Shown here: one piece after another, positions 1-13,600 of the stretch
How positions within the stretch are numbered: position 1 is the stretch's first letter
Layout: each line of letters begins with the position of its first letter
Assembly (NCBI GenBank): GCA_000149265.1
Contig: CH002510.1
Coordinates: forward strand, 600,310-664,309
Length of the DNA: 64,000 nt
DNA from: Ciona savignyi
Taxonomy: Eukaryota; Chordata; Ascidiacea; Phlebobranchia; Cionidae
Direction: 5' to 3'
Position numbers and translations under genes: made by a program
Notes under the pieces: model-generated
What the model was told of the DNA's origin: nothing
Seen by the model: the letters and a program-made list of their open reading frames with translations, nothing else
Database searches by the model: none

Positions 1-3000
1 GTGTGTTCAAGTGCTCTGACCGCATCCTTAAAAGCAATATTACAGTTAAAACAATTATTATATTTAAAGTTTCTAAATGAGCTATTATTAAAAATGCAAA
101 AAATGTTCTAAAATATTTTATTTCTATCAACAAGGGAGACATTCTTATGACAGCTAAATTTTATCTTTGCAAATTATCACCTCTTGCCGATGTAATTTAT
201 GAACATTATGGTGACCATAATGCGTCATCTGAACGTGCTCAATATGTCAGTAATCAAACTGTGGTATATACGTAGCATACCTTGCGCCATATACTGATTT
301 ATGCTTGTCGATATGTTAATAAAAGTTTACGTTTCGCAGGATTTTATACTGGTGTACACAACTTTAATGCACAGTAGAATCCGTATGACTTCATCTTTAA
401 GGTTGACTTATCCGGTATTTTACCAAGCTTACCAGCGGATCAATTACAATGTTTTAGTTAGCGTAATGGTCACTTGGAAAAAATGTCAGAGGTGCGTTAA
501 CAAGTGCTTTTAAAACTCGTATATGTGCATATGCGTCGTACGTTTATTACAGTTAGCCAAAAATTTAGTTATGGTTAAAATTCCTTTTTAATATTATATT
601 TCAAGTACAGATATGATTATCTAAATTCCACTTTCATTTTTATTTTGATCCGTATAATACTTGATAATTGCACGTGTTAGTTTCCTAAGCTATGTGCAAT
701 TAAAACTAACTTTGACAAAGTGGTATAAATCATTTGAGGCATAATTTACCTGCTTAACATGGAATTATAGCTTAGTATGTTGCTCCCAGGCTCTGCCGGT
801 CTTATATATAGCTAAACTAATCTTCATTGATACTAGCTTGCTGACTGCCCGGTTTACCAATTCTTGATATATGATTGGCATCTGAGCACCGTGTTGATGT
901 AAATTGAGGACGCGGTGAACTCAAATTACGAAATACAAACTTCATCCTGGCTAATGTACTTGGCGCTAAACAAACGGTTACATATCCCACGTTTGGGGAA
1001 TTGAGACCAAAAAACAGACCACAACATCTGAGATCAAATTGAAAGTATTTATTTATAAAAAGCCGCGACCGCTGTTTGACCCTACTAAGTTATTGAATTG
1101 AGGTTCATGCACAAATTAACATTGTGTTTTACTTTTGTTACATTTAGAATGTTTAACCCATTTACTCCACACGTTTTGTCGAATTTAATTATCAGCAAAT
1201 CTAAAATTATCAAATTTACGAACATATGGTGCATAGCAATATTGTCGTAATACAGGTGAAACGTGCCAAACGCGACGCAGAGCAATTGTCGCGCATATTA
1301 CAAACAGAACGTAATATAACCTCGTCACGATAGAACAGGAATGGTATTAAATGAATAATTGTACATCCATATTTTCTTTCAGATAAAAAAGGCATATTTC
1401 ATTAAAATTTAAATTAAAAATTAAACGCTAAACACGCGAATCCAGACGGGAAAATAAATAGGCGATATTTTGACCCTGCCAATTTCCACCGCTATATATA
1501 GCATACTTAAGTCATTCGTCTGAGTCAAACCTACAAGCTAAAATATTTTTTTTATGTCTACGGCAGCCGCAAATGTATTCAATTAAAGGCGTCGAAATGT
1601 TATGTAGTGTACTTTATCGGCGCTTTATTGTACTTAAAAGGATACCACGCCACACTTGTCAAACCGCAGTTAATGATTAAACCACATTAGGCGGAAATGT
1701 GCGGTTCAGACTGTCCATAATCAGCAGTTTGTTGAGCAAACACTACTTGTATCGATTCCCCGTCGGCATTCTACAAATAGCCTTGCTCATATTTTATGAT
1801 CCTAAACACAATGTCAGTGTTGTATGTTAATGAAATTGATATCTATCCGCATGACCAACACACTCGTATATCCTAAAACATTCCAAACGCATATTACACA
1901 TTTATATTTATATATATATTAAACTTTTCTTGGAAAACAAATCCATGACCGAAAAGTTTTGTTCGTATTACGAAACCGCGATGTAAAACCCAGTAGATCT
2001 TTGCGCATTGCTATACACCCGCCGAGTCACGTCCTTCCGAGCCCTACAGCATTGAATTAGCATCGATGTGTATTCGATTCAGTGATTTCCCCAGCGAAAA
2101 CTAAAGAGCGACCTTAAGGAATTATTAAAGATAAAATCACACCCAATTGACGTCCAACCGTTAAACAGCACGAATAAGACAGACATAAGCCTTAATGGTG
2201 TGACACAAGGAGAACAATGAGTTCATTGTCTGTGAGGAAGACGTCTCACGCGCTTACACGCAACTCATAACAGGTGAATTGAAAAAAAAAACAGTCAAAA
2301 TTATAAAAAAAATGAATATCAATGTAGACTGCTTATTCCTGTGCGTGCATTTTTCGTTTGAAACCTTTAAGTTTAAGAATATAAATAAACACGTGCAGTA
2401 GCAATTGTTTTTCAACGAGTTGCAAAGGACCCTCAAAAGCTACTTCAAGCAGGGTTTTATTCACACGCTACTACAACATTCCCTGAAACAGCTTTCCGTA
2501 AATTTTTGGTATTCAGTATCATACTTGGGTCGAGTGGAAGCCAACTGTCCATTGAGAATTTGAAAGCAATTCGTCGTCGGCTTGTGACGTCAAGCACACG
2601 TCCGTTTACCATGACAACATTGAATGTAGTGATGGATAGTGCACAATATCCTCAAGTGACAGTTTAAAAGGTTTTTTTGGTTTCCATTTCTTTACGTCAC
2701 GCAATCTCCCACAAGATTGACAATTTATGTCAGCGTCAAAAATTACTTTCAAATATATTGACGATTATTTTTGTAAACCCTTACTCTCCACTGCACATTT
2801 TACGATGGCGAAGGCGAAAATTGCTGCCGGTAATCGATTTTTTCTTTCGTACCACGAAACGAACCGCGGAAAGCTAAACATTTATACTTTCGATTCTCGC
2901 ATCCGGGGCAGCGGTACTGCCTCGGTATTTTTGTCGAAACAACACTTATTTCTACATTTCAATTGTCCCAATCGTCGCCATCAGAGCAATTTTCACCAGA

Positions 3001-3678
3001 AAGGTTTAATTTCTCGACAATTTTGGCGGCTTATTCTCGCCCCTGTAGACGAGAGGTGCGTGGCGCAGCCGACTGGTTTCCGCGTTCTTGTTTTTGTTTC
3101 GTGTAAAAAGTGATTCGGTACCTGCGTCTCAAGCAAACCTGCTGGGACGCAGCCACACACGAATGGTCAGGTCGGTCGCTATTGATATGATGACGTCATC
3201 TACTGGTGGATGCGGCGGGAAGCTCAACCGCAGCTGCTTATCGCTATTACGCTACCCAGTTATCATAATTGCTCTGCCTATTATTAACTTTATTGACAGA
3301 CCCTATTTTCTTTGTGGCGCACTTATGGTAATAAAATACACTTTGTCTTAGACATTAAAATATGACTTGATGTTATATACGGCACGAAGCTTTTATTCCT
3401 CATTAGTATTGTATGGTCCTTCCAGCGAAATACTGTGTCGATTTTGTTAGATTACATGAACGGGCCAAACAATGTAAGGGGCAAGCAAACCCACGCCTTT
3501 ATTCAGTGACAGCTGACGCTAAACAAATATCGCCGACTCGTATCAAAAGAACTAACATTGCACTAGCGATATGTCCCACACATTCTCATTATCTGCCCAA
3601 CATCAAATCTGCTTAACTATCATCTACAATCGTCTCATGGGACCTTTTGTTTGTGGCAAGTCTGTATACAACGTTTAA

Positions 3679-3701
3679 ATATATATATATATATATATAT
3701 T
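3679..3701. repeat. AT dinucleotide microsatellite
   Basis: About eleven uninterrupted AT units. It lies in noncoding sequence far from any exon and is probably polymorphic in length. Confidence 0.9.
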
Positions 3702-6255
3702 ATACTTGTTTTCTTCAATTTACAAACATAATCTTTCATTTTCTCTGACTTAATTCTTTAATAAACCCTAACTTCTAAATAGGCTAGATTTCTCACACCA
3801 ATGTACATCCAATATGTCGAAAACCTGAAACAGCATCAAATGCCAGAAGGCCGCATACCTACGAACCGGTAACTACCGCTGTCTCGACATAACATCTTCG
3901 GAACCTCAAGCCTAAACTTCGCCAGAGATAAGCGATTGAAAAAGGCATAAAAATTGACTGGAAAATTCAGTATTAAGATTTTTACAATCGCTCTTTTCTT
4001 ATGACTAATTTCAAACAGTGTACATGAAATGTTTTATGGAATGTGTTTGTAAATATATTAAGCGCGCATTAACTTTTAAAATCCAACTTTTATACTATTA
4101 ATGTGTTTGAAATCTATATGTACATCAAACATTTTAACAGGCACTGTTTGGGCACTTAAATAAACTACTGGAAACCATTTACTTTATTATCGTTTCAAGT
4201 TGTTTTAGTTGGTCATTTCTGCCACTTACAAATTTATAACGTCAATGAATCTAGTCGTTTAGAGTGTGAATTTCAAAGCCTGGTGCGGTTAAACATCAAC
4301 ATAAACACAATTCAAACAGGCAATGAATCCAAGTTTTAAGTAATACCCATTTAAATAACGTTATATTTTTTTAGAAAAACTGTTGATTTATTAAATTTTG
4401 GGTTATATTTTTATATAATCTCGAAAACTCTTTCCTTATATATGATATATGTTTACGTTTGTTTTGTATATATGTAATTTTAGTTGCACAAATTAATAGG
4501 CTTTTCCATTATGTTTAAGGCAATGCGAATAAATCAAATGTTTTGATTGCCTTCACATTCCATTTCATAAATCTTGTTTCTATGTTATCCTCTAGACAAA
4601 ACTCCTATGAATCCCAAGTATAAACCGCACAACGATAATATATTTTCTCGTATTCTTTTGCAAAACGTACAAATGCATCATATTAAAAACAGGCTGTTTC
4701 TTATTAACGCACGTTATTCCATTATTACAATCTACTTCCATTGTCATATTTATGCAATCAATATCGCCATTACTTGATCTTTGACCGTCGCCTATACTGA
4801 TCAACCCAACCGCTGTGTAGGCGGCTATCTGTTTATTTTAAACAGAGGATAGGGTGACGTAGCCTAAGCACTTTAAAGAACACACATATACTGTGGGTTT
4901 AATCCGTCAAATTCTTCGTTTGAAAACAATTTTTAAAACATTATAGAAATGTGATAAAACACCATAAACCATTGCCGATAATACAGAGTAATGCGCTTTA
5001 GAAAAATTGTTAAACTGTGTCAACAATTCAATAGTCCGAGCAGTGTTCTGTGGACACTTTCTGATCGATCTGTTTCAAAAGCTGTCAGATTCTTTCTTCG
5101 GTGACTTGCTTCAGACGTGCCGTGATCCGATTTGATTGTGCCTCAGCGGCGGGTTAAATCAAAAAACATTATTTAGCGTGCTACTTTGATGTTGAAAAGT
5201 GGGATATTGGAAGGCACACATTGATATGTTTGAACGTAAACATAAGTAAAGGTAAAAGCGTTTAAATGTCATGTCCCTAATTGCTCAAGGAAACTCCATC
5301 TTTTATTTTAAAGGTTTAAACAGCTTTTAAATAGCTATCGTATGTGGTTTTGTAAGCATTGTTTGTATTAAGTAGATGTCGTACATGCGGGCGTGGTTCT
5401 GTATACCTTCGTGTTATACGTTTTCTGTACGTGAAAATCGATTCATTAAACACGGTCCGCTCACATTTGGTGTTTTCTTAATTTAATTAGTGTGTCTTCA
5501 AAACACATTTACAGATCACAGCATTTAGCAGCGATACAACTCTCTGGTAATTCTTGCTTTATAATCAGACAAATAAAAACGTATATTTTCCATACGCTTT
5601 TAGTGTGCACGTCATTTGTTCAGTATATCTTGAGCAAGCTGTCGAATCTTGTAAATTGTTACCGTGGTATGGTTCAATTCTCACAACATGCACACGAAAA
5701 AATAAATACATGTATATTAAATGATGTCAGTAAGTGCAAACTCAGCCACAATACCGTCGCTGTGTGAGCGAACTCAATCGAGCGCCAAATACCAAAAAAT
5801 GCAATTATAGTGCTTTTATATGGATCGTTAACCGTTGGTAGCAGTGCAGTCAGTAACTGGATCAGTTTCTATTAAAAAATAGTGATTGCTTTTATCGAAA
5901 TGACGTAACTCGAATAAAAATTGATTTCCTTTAAATTATTCTATTTAGTAAACACCACAATGAGTATACGCATTTTGTAGTATGTCAAAACATCATATTG
6001 ATAATTTAATTAAAATCTTCTTGTTTTTGTTCATTGACACACATGAAAATACGTTCGTTATCTTTTTCGTATTATTTACTTGTTGTAGAACTATTTGCGT
6101 AATATACTTCCGTCGTAGCTAAGTCTAAAGTAAGCCACATGTCGCCTAGGGCTTGTTGGAAACAATAGAATCATTGTCCTGTTGCTGATTACTCGAAATT
6201 ACATCGCACGATGTCGAATGCCGCCTTTTCGCTGAATGAACTTACGGTTAATTTA

Positions 6256-6301
6256 TGAACGCTATTATACTGTGAACGCTATTATACTGTGAACGCTATT
6301 A
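6256..6301. repeat. 17-bp tandem repeat, 2.7 copies
   Basis: The unit TGAACGCTATTATACTG occurs twice exactly at 6256-6272 and 6273-6289. A partial third copy ends at 6301. It lies about 290 bases downstream of the SLC26A11 stop codon, right beside a candidate poly(A) signal, so it may be in or next to that gene's 3' UTR. Confidence 0.9.
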
Positions 6302-6304
6302 AAT

Positions 6305-6310
6305 TTTATT
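6305..6310 (-). terminator. Candidate poly(A) signal for SLC26A11
   Basis: TTTATT on the plus strand reads AATAAA on the minus strand, about 280 bases past the stop codon at 6591. This is the nearest canonical hexamer I noticed in the right orientation. In AT-rich DNA such hexamers are frequent, so the call is tentative. Confidence 0.35.
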
Positions 6311-6590
6311 CCTGTGTTTTAGGCCAGAAAGCTTGTGTTAGAAAGTAATTATTAGAAGCAGCGCCGCGGTGTTGAAAAGTTATAAAAAAATACAAAAGAG
6401 CAATGTTTTTACAGAAAATAAAATTGCATTTATGCAAAATAAGAGAAATTGTAAATAAAATGCTTTACAATTATAAAAGTAAAAACACTATGCATTGTGC
6501 CGTGAGTCGGGAGTACAGAGTTGATCGTAACGGCTCCTATGCTCCACCTTGTGTTATAAGCAAATTAGATATTATCCACATGTAGGCGCT

Positions 6591-7113
6591 CTAAGCTTCT
6601 TCAGTTCTTGGTTCTATGGTATCTTTAGCTTCGTTTACGTCATCATAAAATTTCGCTCCATACTTGACAACGTCCATTCGTTTTAACATATTTTCATTGC
6701 ACTCCTGTATAGCAAACAATATTAAACCAAAATAAATAACTTTGGCCTGTTTAACTAACCTGAAGTCCACAAATTCTAAATGAAATATTGGACTCTTTAA
6801 GCGCTTGTGACCCATGTTTAAACGCTTCTGTTGCGCTGTAATCCAGAGTCGTAAGATTGCTACAATCCAGAATCAATGTCTTGCAGTTACCTAGAAATGA
6901 ATTAGGATTGATGTACACATAAGGGTTCCTTTTTTTATTTATTCTTATTGTAACATTAGCTGGCCTTGACAAAGATTTTTTTAACTGTTATTACCGTTTT
7001 CTGCCTGTTGCTGAAGTGTCTCTTCGATGTATTCCGCACCAGGAAAATCAAGTCCTTGTTTTATCTCCATAACTATGAAATTACCATCTTCCTCCAAGAT
7101 TTTTGCAGCGGGC
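6591..7113 (-). CDS. SLC26A11: SLC26A11 STAS domain
   Basis: Exons 10-12 encode the cytosolic STAS (sulfate transporter and anti-sigma antagonist) domain, about residues 555-675. The sequence TLILDCSNLTTLDYSATEA (around 600) is the typical STAS beta-strand followed by the loop before helix 1. It matches LVLECTHVCSIDYTVVLGL of the human protein as I recall it. SFRICGLQ is the next strand. The protein ends shortly after the last STAS helix with TEEA, without the extra C-terminal tail of the human protein. Confidence 0.92.
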
Positions 7114-10100
7114 CTTAAAAGCGTTTATGTGCGTTTTTAAATTGTGTCCTTATTTTATATGTATTACTCGCCCCCTCCCTCCGTTTATACTTACATTGCG
7201 TGTTTTGCGAGAAGAATAAGAATCGATACTCCTATGCCAGCCATTATTCCATATGCTATGTCGTAAAAACATAACAGGAATGTTACAACCATTGGAAGAA
7301 CGTCTATTTCTGAAATTAATTGTAATTTTATATTTAAAAATAAATATTCTTATTAAGCTGAAAAAAATATTGCTTGGATTAGCTGATGCCTAAAAGGTAA
7401 TGTAAAGGGCACTCAACTGTTTATCTTCCAAACATTTCTCATTCCTCTGGGGTCAAAGAGGTTAATTACGGCCATAATGATTACAGCAGCTAAGGCAGAA
7501 GCTGGAATGTACTGAAAGGCATCAGATAGAAACTGCAATGAAAGAAGAACGACCGCTCCGGTGAAGATTCCGCCAAGGGGAGTCATGACGTTGCTCTGTG
7601 CGTTCACAGCTGACCTAGATTGATCAAACAATAAAGCTACTTTTGTAAATGTCAATCACACATACGTAGCCTGTTATCCAGATCATTCAATTTCTGTTTA
7701 TTCTCCGCGGTTTTTGGTTTGTGTTTTGTTGAATAGACAGTATTCATTCATTCGAATGAACTCCATTAAAAATTATAACGACGTTAATAATTAATTCTAA
7801 GAGTATGACGTTTACCATACTTACACGATTCCATGTGTTTTTATAATCATGTAAATAACGATATTGTGTAATAATTACCTTCCAAAGCTACCAGTTATTG
7901 GGTACGAACTGACGAATGACGAGAAAAAGTTAGCTACTCCAATTGTCAGCAACTCCTGAGATGCATCCACCTTGTAATGATTCTTTCTCCCTAGAGATAT
8001 ATGGCAATATAAATCACTTATTTTTTCTGAAAAAGAAACACGTCGGTAAGACGTAAACATACGCTTTTCCACTTCGCAGAATAACTTTCACGATCCAAAA
8101 TTATTATTTAAAATTGCGTATTCGATGAATGCGTATTAATAATTTTAGGAATGAAGCAAAACCTAATGATAACATGCTATACATTGACTTACCAAAGGCC
8201 TTTGCAATGGCAATCGATTCTAGAAAAGCCATTAACGGGACAACGGCCAAACCACTTCCAAGTCTTTGCATCATCTCTGAGAAGCTCACAGTTTGGTTTG
8301 TTCCTGGCACGTCATATGTAAAACTTGGCAGTGCGAAAGGCGGCAGACCTCCGCTAATATTTCTTGTCAAGGTTAAGGGCCGAACATCAATAGGTAGTTT
8401 AATATCAGTAATGAGATATGCAATCGTTGCGGACAAAAGAACGATCACAGCGTTTCGCCCTGCAAAAAAGCGCATAGATGAAATTTATAATAAATGTGTG
8501 TATAACAAATAAATGTGTATACCTGTTCCAATAAACCACATAGTAGATCTAAGAACTTTGATTACGACCCTCTCTTCGTGCGCTACCTTGACTGTTGCCC
8601 ATCGTTCTTTCATCCATTTAAGCAAAAAGAGAATCAGCATACATGTGACACCCATGACCAGGTCCCACACCCTTGATAATAAACATACGTTTTTTTGTAA
8701 TAAACATACTAACTACTGATAGTAGACAAATTTATCACTTTGATACAATAAAGTAAAATAACTGTTGAGTGGCTGCATTTGCATTAGAGTACGTGTACCA
8801 CAGTTTTTACACTTTTATCGCGTGGTTTTCAAATACTGAATAATCATCACTTACTTGGTTTTGTACAGATTGGTTAGAATGCCTATGATTGTCTGAAAGA
8901 ATCCTCTCGGTGTGCTAATTCCAAATATTTTCTATAATATTACACTAGTTAGATTTACAACCATTTACTACATGCCGTGAAATATTGTTGTTATTCTAAA
9001 TTACTTTAGATTGTGACGTAGTTTTTACCTTTAGTTGAGTGGTAGAAATTACAATAGATGCTGCCGACATGAATCCAGTTATAACCGGATGAGAGATGTA
9101 CCGCACCAGAAATCCAAGTCGGAATATGCTCATCGCAATATGTGTTACCCCGCACATAAAGGTCAACAAAATCGCCATGGTCACATTTGTCTAAAAAAAA
9201 ATAATGTCGCTTTTGTTAAATGGATATCCAATAATCATGTGTATAGATTACCGTGGTCGGAGATAAGTTCTCCTTTTTTGTCATTGTGGTTACTTATACT
9301 CGACTGACTCTCGCAAACAGTCTTTATCTGCACATGAATCACCCTCGTGTATGTGGTTGTTGTTTCACTTTGTTTTGCGCTTATTTTTGAGTATATTTAT
9401 AAGGTTATATCACTTAACGCCGTTTCTGGAATACGTCTACTTTGTCATGTTCTTATACGTCAGTCAGTTAATTCAACTTGATATATTTTCCGGTTGTGAT
9501 ATATACAGTTTGGTTACTGGGTTTGTTTTTCGAGATCTTTTTTAAATAGTTTATGTGATTTTTTTTATATATGTCAGTTTATATTTAACTGTATATGTAT
9601 ATATTTTTAGAAATATACGGTAGAAAATGGTTTAAAAAAACTCACCGTTTCCTCACTTCCGTGATCATGAATCTTCCACGGATCATGTGCATACTCTGCA
9701 ACCAGAATTGACATGATTGCAGTCGGTCCCATTGTAATATCTTTAGATGTACCCATTAGGCAGTATATGAAGACGCCAAGGAATGCGCTGTAGAGTCCAT
9801 ACTGCGTGTAAGAAACACATCTTGTAAATCTTATCAGTGTTACGTATCAGCAGTACTAGGAGTTATCTAATTATAAATTTACAAAATAAAGTCTAGTTAT
9901 AATAATTTGGGGCTAAAAATATTTTTATATGTAAACATAGTTAGTCGTACAACTGCCATAAAACACGTGTTACGAATGTTTGGACTTATAAACGACCATG
10001 TTGATGTTTCTGTGGTTTCGATAATAACAAATACAGTCATTGTACTAAAAGCTGCTTGACATGTGTCGCACATGTATTATAAACATGTCATACAATTTAA

Positions 10101-10682
10101 AGTACATTAGTTTTCGATTTATGATGTTTTATATCTTCGTTCTAATAAAATAAATGGGGTATAAAAAACATTAAATTTAGATTTAATATTGCTAATCGTC
10201 ATTTTTTTGTTTTCATTATAGTAATTTATGTTACATAAGCTCCGCAAACTTACTTGTAGTTGAAGGCCGGCAAGCGCCGCGTATGCCATTCCCTGTGGAA
10301 TCACAGTTAACCCAACGGTTAAGCCTGCTATGAGATCGCTTTTGAAAGTTTTCAGTCGATAGCTCGGCAACCATTTGGTGATCGGGAGTCGGTCTTTAAC
10401 ATTTTTAATTGAACAAACGTCTTTCCAATACGAATTGCATCCTTTTTTAATTTTCCTTCCTGCTGTTTTTGTATCTTCTTTTAGGTTTTCAAGTCTCTGC
10501 TTCATTTTTCCTCTGTCCGCGATTGCATCGGACATTGCCTTGTTATTGATCAAAGAAGATCCTTCACTTCTTGTGCTCTGTGTGCTGCTGCTCAGGCCAG
10601 TCTCTTCCACATACGAGATTTTCGTACTTGTGTCTTGTTTTGACGGCAAGCTAAAGTTTTCAAAACCATTGCGTTTTTCCAT
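6591..10682 (-). CDS. SLC26A11: SLC26A11-like sulfate/anion transporter
   Basis: Multi-pass anion transporter of the SLC26 (SulP) family, orthologous to vertebrate SLC26A11, a sodium-independent sulfate and chloride carrier of plasma and endomembranes. The minus-strand exons, in coding order, are 10682-10254, 9801-9646, 9190-9029, 8931-8855, 8671-8523, 8459-8193, 7990-7879, 7614-7418, 7309-7195, 7113-6995, 6890-6760 and 6704-6591. They total 2028 nt, or 675 residues plus stop, and phase matches at all eleven junctions. Diagnostic blocks include LPITKWLPSY (about 99-108), GLTVIPQGMAYAALAGL, GTSKDITMGPTAIMS, GSGLAVVPLMAFLESIAIAK, SYPITGSFGRSAVNAQS and ALAAVIIMAV. All of these align closely with SLC26A11 rather than other SLC26 members. 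The start is the first ATG after an in-frame stop. The N-terminus is about 65 residues longer than in the human protein. Two donors are GTTGAG and GTTAGT. Confidence 0.96.
7195..10682 (-). CDS. SLC26A11: SLC26A11 N-terminal tail and membrane core
   Basis: Exons 1-9. Residues 1-95 are a polar, Ser/Thr- and Lys-rich cytosolic tail with no family counterpart that I recognise. The SulP transmembrane core runs from about residue 97 to 550. The first helix carries the family signature AGLTVGLTVIPQGMAYAALAGL, split here between residues 119-130 and 131-140. The gate region reads GTSKDITMGP. The last helix block, in exon 9, has PMVVTFLLCFYDIAYGIMAG. All residues I associate with SLC26A11 core conservation are intact, so this is a functional-looking gene and not a relic. 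Confidence 0.93.
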
Positions 10683-13600
10683 TTTGCCGCTGGCGTTTTT
10701 TCGCCAAAAATCAGCAACTATTGTTTTCTCTTTTGGAATGGGAACCGTACCTTATTTGTATTAAAATACACCGCTAACAAGTCTGCATTTAAAAAAAAGT
10801 AGTATGTGTTAAATTAAATACGAATTTTCCCGACGAGAGGTACATATACCTCTCCCTGAATGATCTTCCGTAGAACTCTGCAACGTTTTTGAGATAGATT
10901 ACACTTTTTTTTGCAAGAACCAAACATTCCGTAAAATTAAACAAGCGCATTCAATGTAACAACGTAAGTAAAGAGCAAGCATGGTACCGTGTCCTATTGG
11001 TGAATTTTATAATATCCGATGTAATTAACTAAGGGCACTATTTGAATTAACGAGCGTGCACAAGTGTAATATATATATGCATTGAAAGACATTACACTTT
11101 CCTAATATTTATAAAAATATGCCAATGGTTTTCGTTGATAATTATTACCATATAATACATAGATATTTGAAAATGTGCTTTGACTAAACACAAAATGCAT
11201 GATTAATTAACGAAATGCGATTAACTCACTTTGTACATTTCTTTCTCTATAACAAATAGTTTTCTAAAGGTTAAATCAAACCAATAAAGTACTATTTCGC
11301 TCACCGATAATAAAGTTAAATACTCTCTGAGTAAATCAACTGGTGTACTCTTTTCTAGCTGTTCTATATAATATATATGTATGTATAAATATTACTGCCC
11401 ATAATGAAAAGCAATCGGATTGGTAAAAGCGACGGGAGGTGCACAGCACGCGGATGGTAGCATTAGTTCGTATGCGTTTTTCCAGGTACCAGCCACGATC
11501 CCGAACGCCCATTTTGCAGACCAGTGTTAAGAACTTTAGCGTAAGCGTGATAAGAGCAGAGCGCACTGTTGGGTCTGCATGATCCCACGCTGTTGCATTG
11601 TTTTTTTGTGTTAACGTCTTCATTTAGCCAGCCACAACGACATATTTATGATATACTTTCATAATATAAGCAACAAGTATAAAACACGAGATGCGAATGA
11701 CGCTCTCCCTGACGTCATATGTCAACTATACTAAATTACTAAATAACCCAACGACGTGTATAGTTTAACTGCCGCTTTGTCGTAAACGGGGAAATTTCTC
11801 TAGTTGTTCGATGTCCAGTACTAGTCGAAAGTGAACTGCGCGTAAAATAATCTCGACATTCCCCCGAAATGAGATTACAGTGGTGTTTTCGTACTTGGTT
11901 CACCCGCGTGTATTACAAGTTTATTAAACCGATTACTGGTAAACCGCTTAACCCTGATTATTCCCCATTGCTTTAGATAAAATGTTATGGTATTTTTAAA
12001 ACTATAGCTCAGAGAGAATATGAACGCAATAGCTCAGATAAAATAGAAGCAAAGATAAAGACAAGCTATGTTTAGCATTACATTCAGATTCGCAAAAATA
12101 CTTTTAAAATGTGGATTTTAGTTTACTTGCCGTTTGGATCCATGCATAAAATGCAATTTCCGGAAAGTAATAAAGATTTTTACATAGATCAAGCCACTTT
12201 CAGATCGATGTGTACTTGGTGACTGATCAACAAGGAATTTGCAAACCTAACAACTTTAGAAGATGTGAGCAACCGAAAGTTCAAAAAATGCGTATTACTT
12301 GGCGTTAAGCTAAACTCGCACGGCATTCTCTGATTCCCTTTCCCTGCATCCCAAAACAACACATGTGTAATCTCATCACAGTAACTAAGAGATAAAGTTG
12401 GGAAGTCATACGCAAAAAACTTACGCTTGCTTTACTTCGATCTTCCATCTTAACTGCAATTCCATTAACATCGATTTTTTTCATGGATTCAAGTACAGTT
12501 CGGTTACATAATAAATAGTTTAACGTGAATAGAGAGATATTATTGGCACTATACATAACGGTGTATAGTTCTGCTGATTATTTAACAAAGCACTTTGCCT
12601 TTGCGTTTAAAACTGTTGAAACTTGTATCACAACAAAACGTGCCACATATGGTCTAATAAAGAATCTTTATAAACTTCCTCTAACCCTCTTGCAGGAATA
12701 ACTGTTGCTAAAGTAACTAAGTTTTAAATTTAGTCTATAACATAATTCAGATTCGAGAGTTCAAAACTTTTCAGCAAAACCAAATAAATACATTGCATTA
12801 TATACTCAAAAGAAGCTGTTATGGTGGAGGTATTTCGCTTGTGATCGAGCGACTTACTGAACTAAACCGACATATAGGCTATATTCATAAAATCTACTAT
12901 TTAACGTTTTAATTTTATGCTTACCAAGACTTTTTTTTTCTTAACTATTTTACACTTACTAATATACATATTAGTCATAATTTTCTATATATAACAATGA
13001 CTGCCGATATAATCCTGCGTTGTTTTAATTCACACGCTTTATTGTGAAGCCTATAACCAACCACGTATCTCGCTTCCTGTACGTCTGTGTGATTGATATT
13101 CGACTTTCCCTTACTAGGATCTGTTTTAATACACATGTTTTTCATAAGACAATCCTTGCAAAAAATCGATTACCATAACTTCGTTATTCCAGCATATTTA
13201 TAACAAAATAGCGTTCTGTTTATAAAATGATACATTGCGAAGCTGCCGTTTCCGTCAAACGATATCAACAGTTGTACAAACACCGCAACCCTTTAGAAGT
13301 ATGATTTATTTTATATTATAACGTGGCTGTTAACATACATTTTAAGCTGAACTCTTACAGAGTTTTCAGTGGACTTAGTATTTTTACTTGGTAACACGCA
13401 TAGATAATTACGTATAGTAATTACAGTGGTTTCGGTATAATAATAAAAAAAAGTTTTGTAAAAACTTAAAGCATTGCTGTTTTTAAAACTTGGACCACAA
13501 GCATATCTATTCCTGCACCTTCCATCAAGCTGTTCTGAAACTAGTTTACTTAAGGTTCGTACTACAAGTTATATATCGCCAATTGTATGTTTACATGGTT

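Larger units (their letters stand above)
1..6590. other. Intergenic, no supported gene
   Basis: I found no exon with recognisable protein similarity and matching splice sites on either strand. Open frames here are short and of biased composition. The stretch contains a dinucleotide repeat near 3.68 kb, two perfect CRE palindromes (2585 and 3191) and a short tandem repeat at 6256. Between 2.55 and 3.3 kb the base composition is less AT-rich than around it, which could mark a promoter or an old element. The 3' untranslated region of the minus-strand transporter gene probably enters from the right, to about 6.3 kb. Confidence 0.55.

Noticed and set aside
2727..3113. 128-codon plus-strand frame in the left intergenic region
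   Set aside because: No family resemblance, no acceptor or donor in a sensible place, and overlapping frames are open as well. The composition shift of the patch is enough to explain it.
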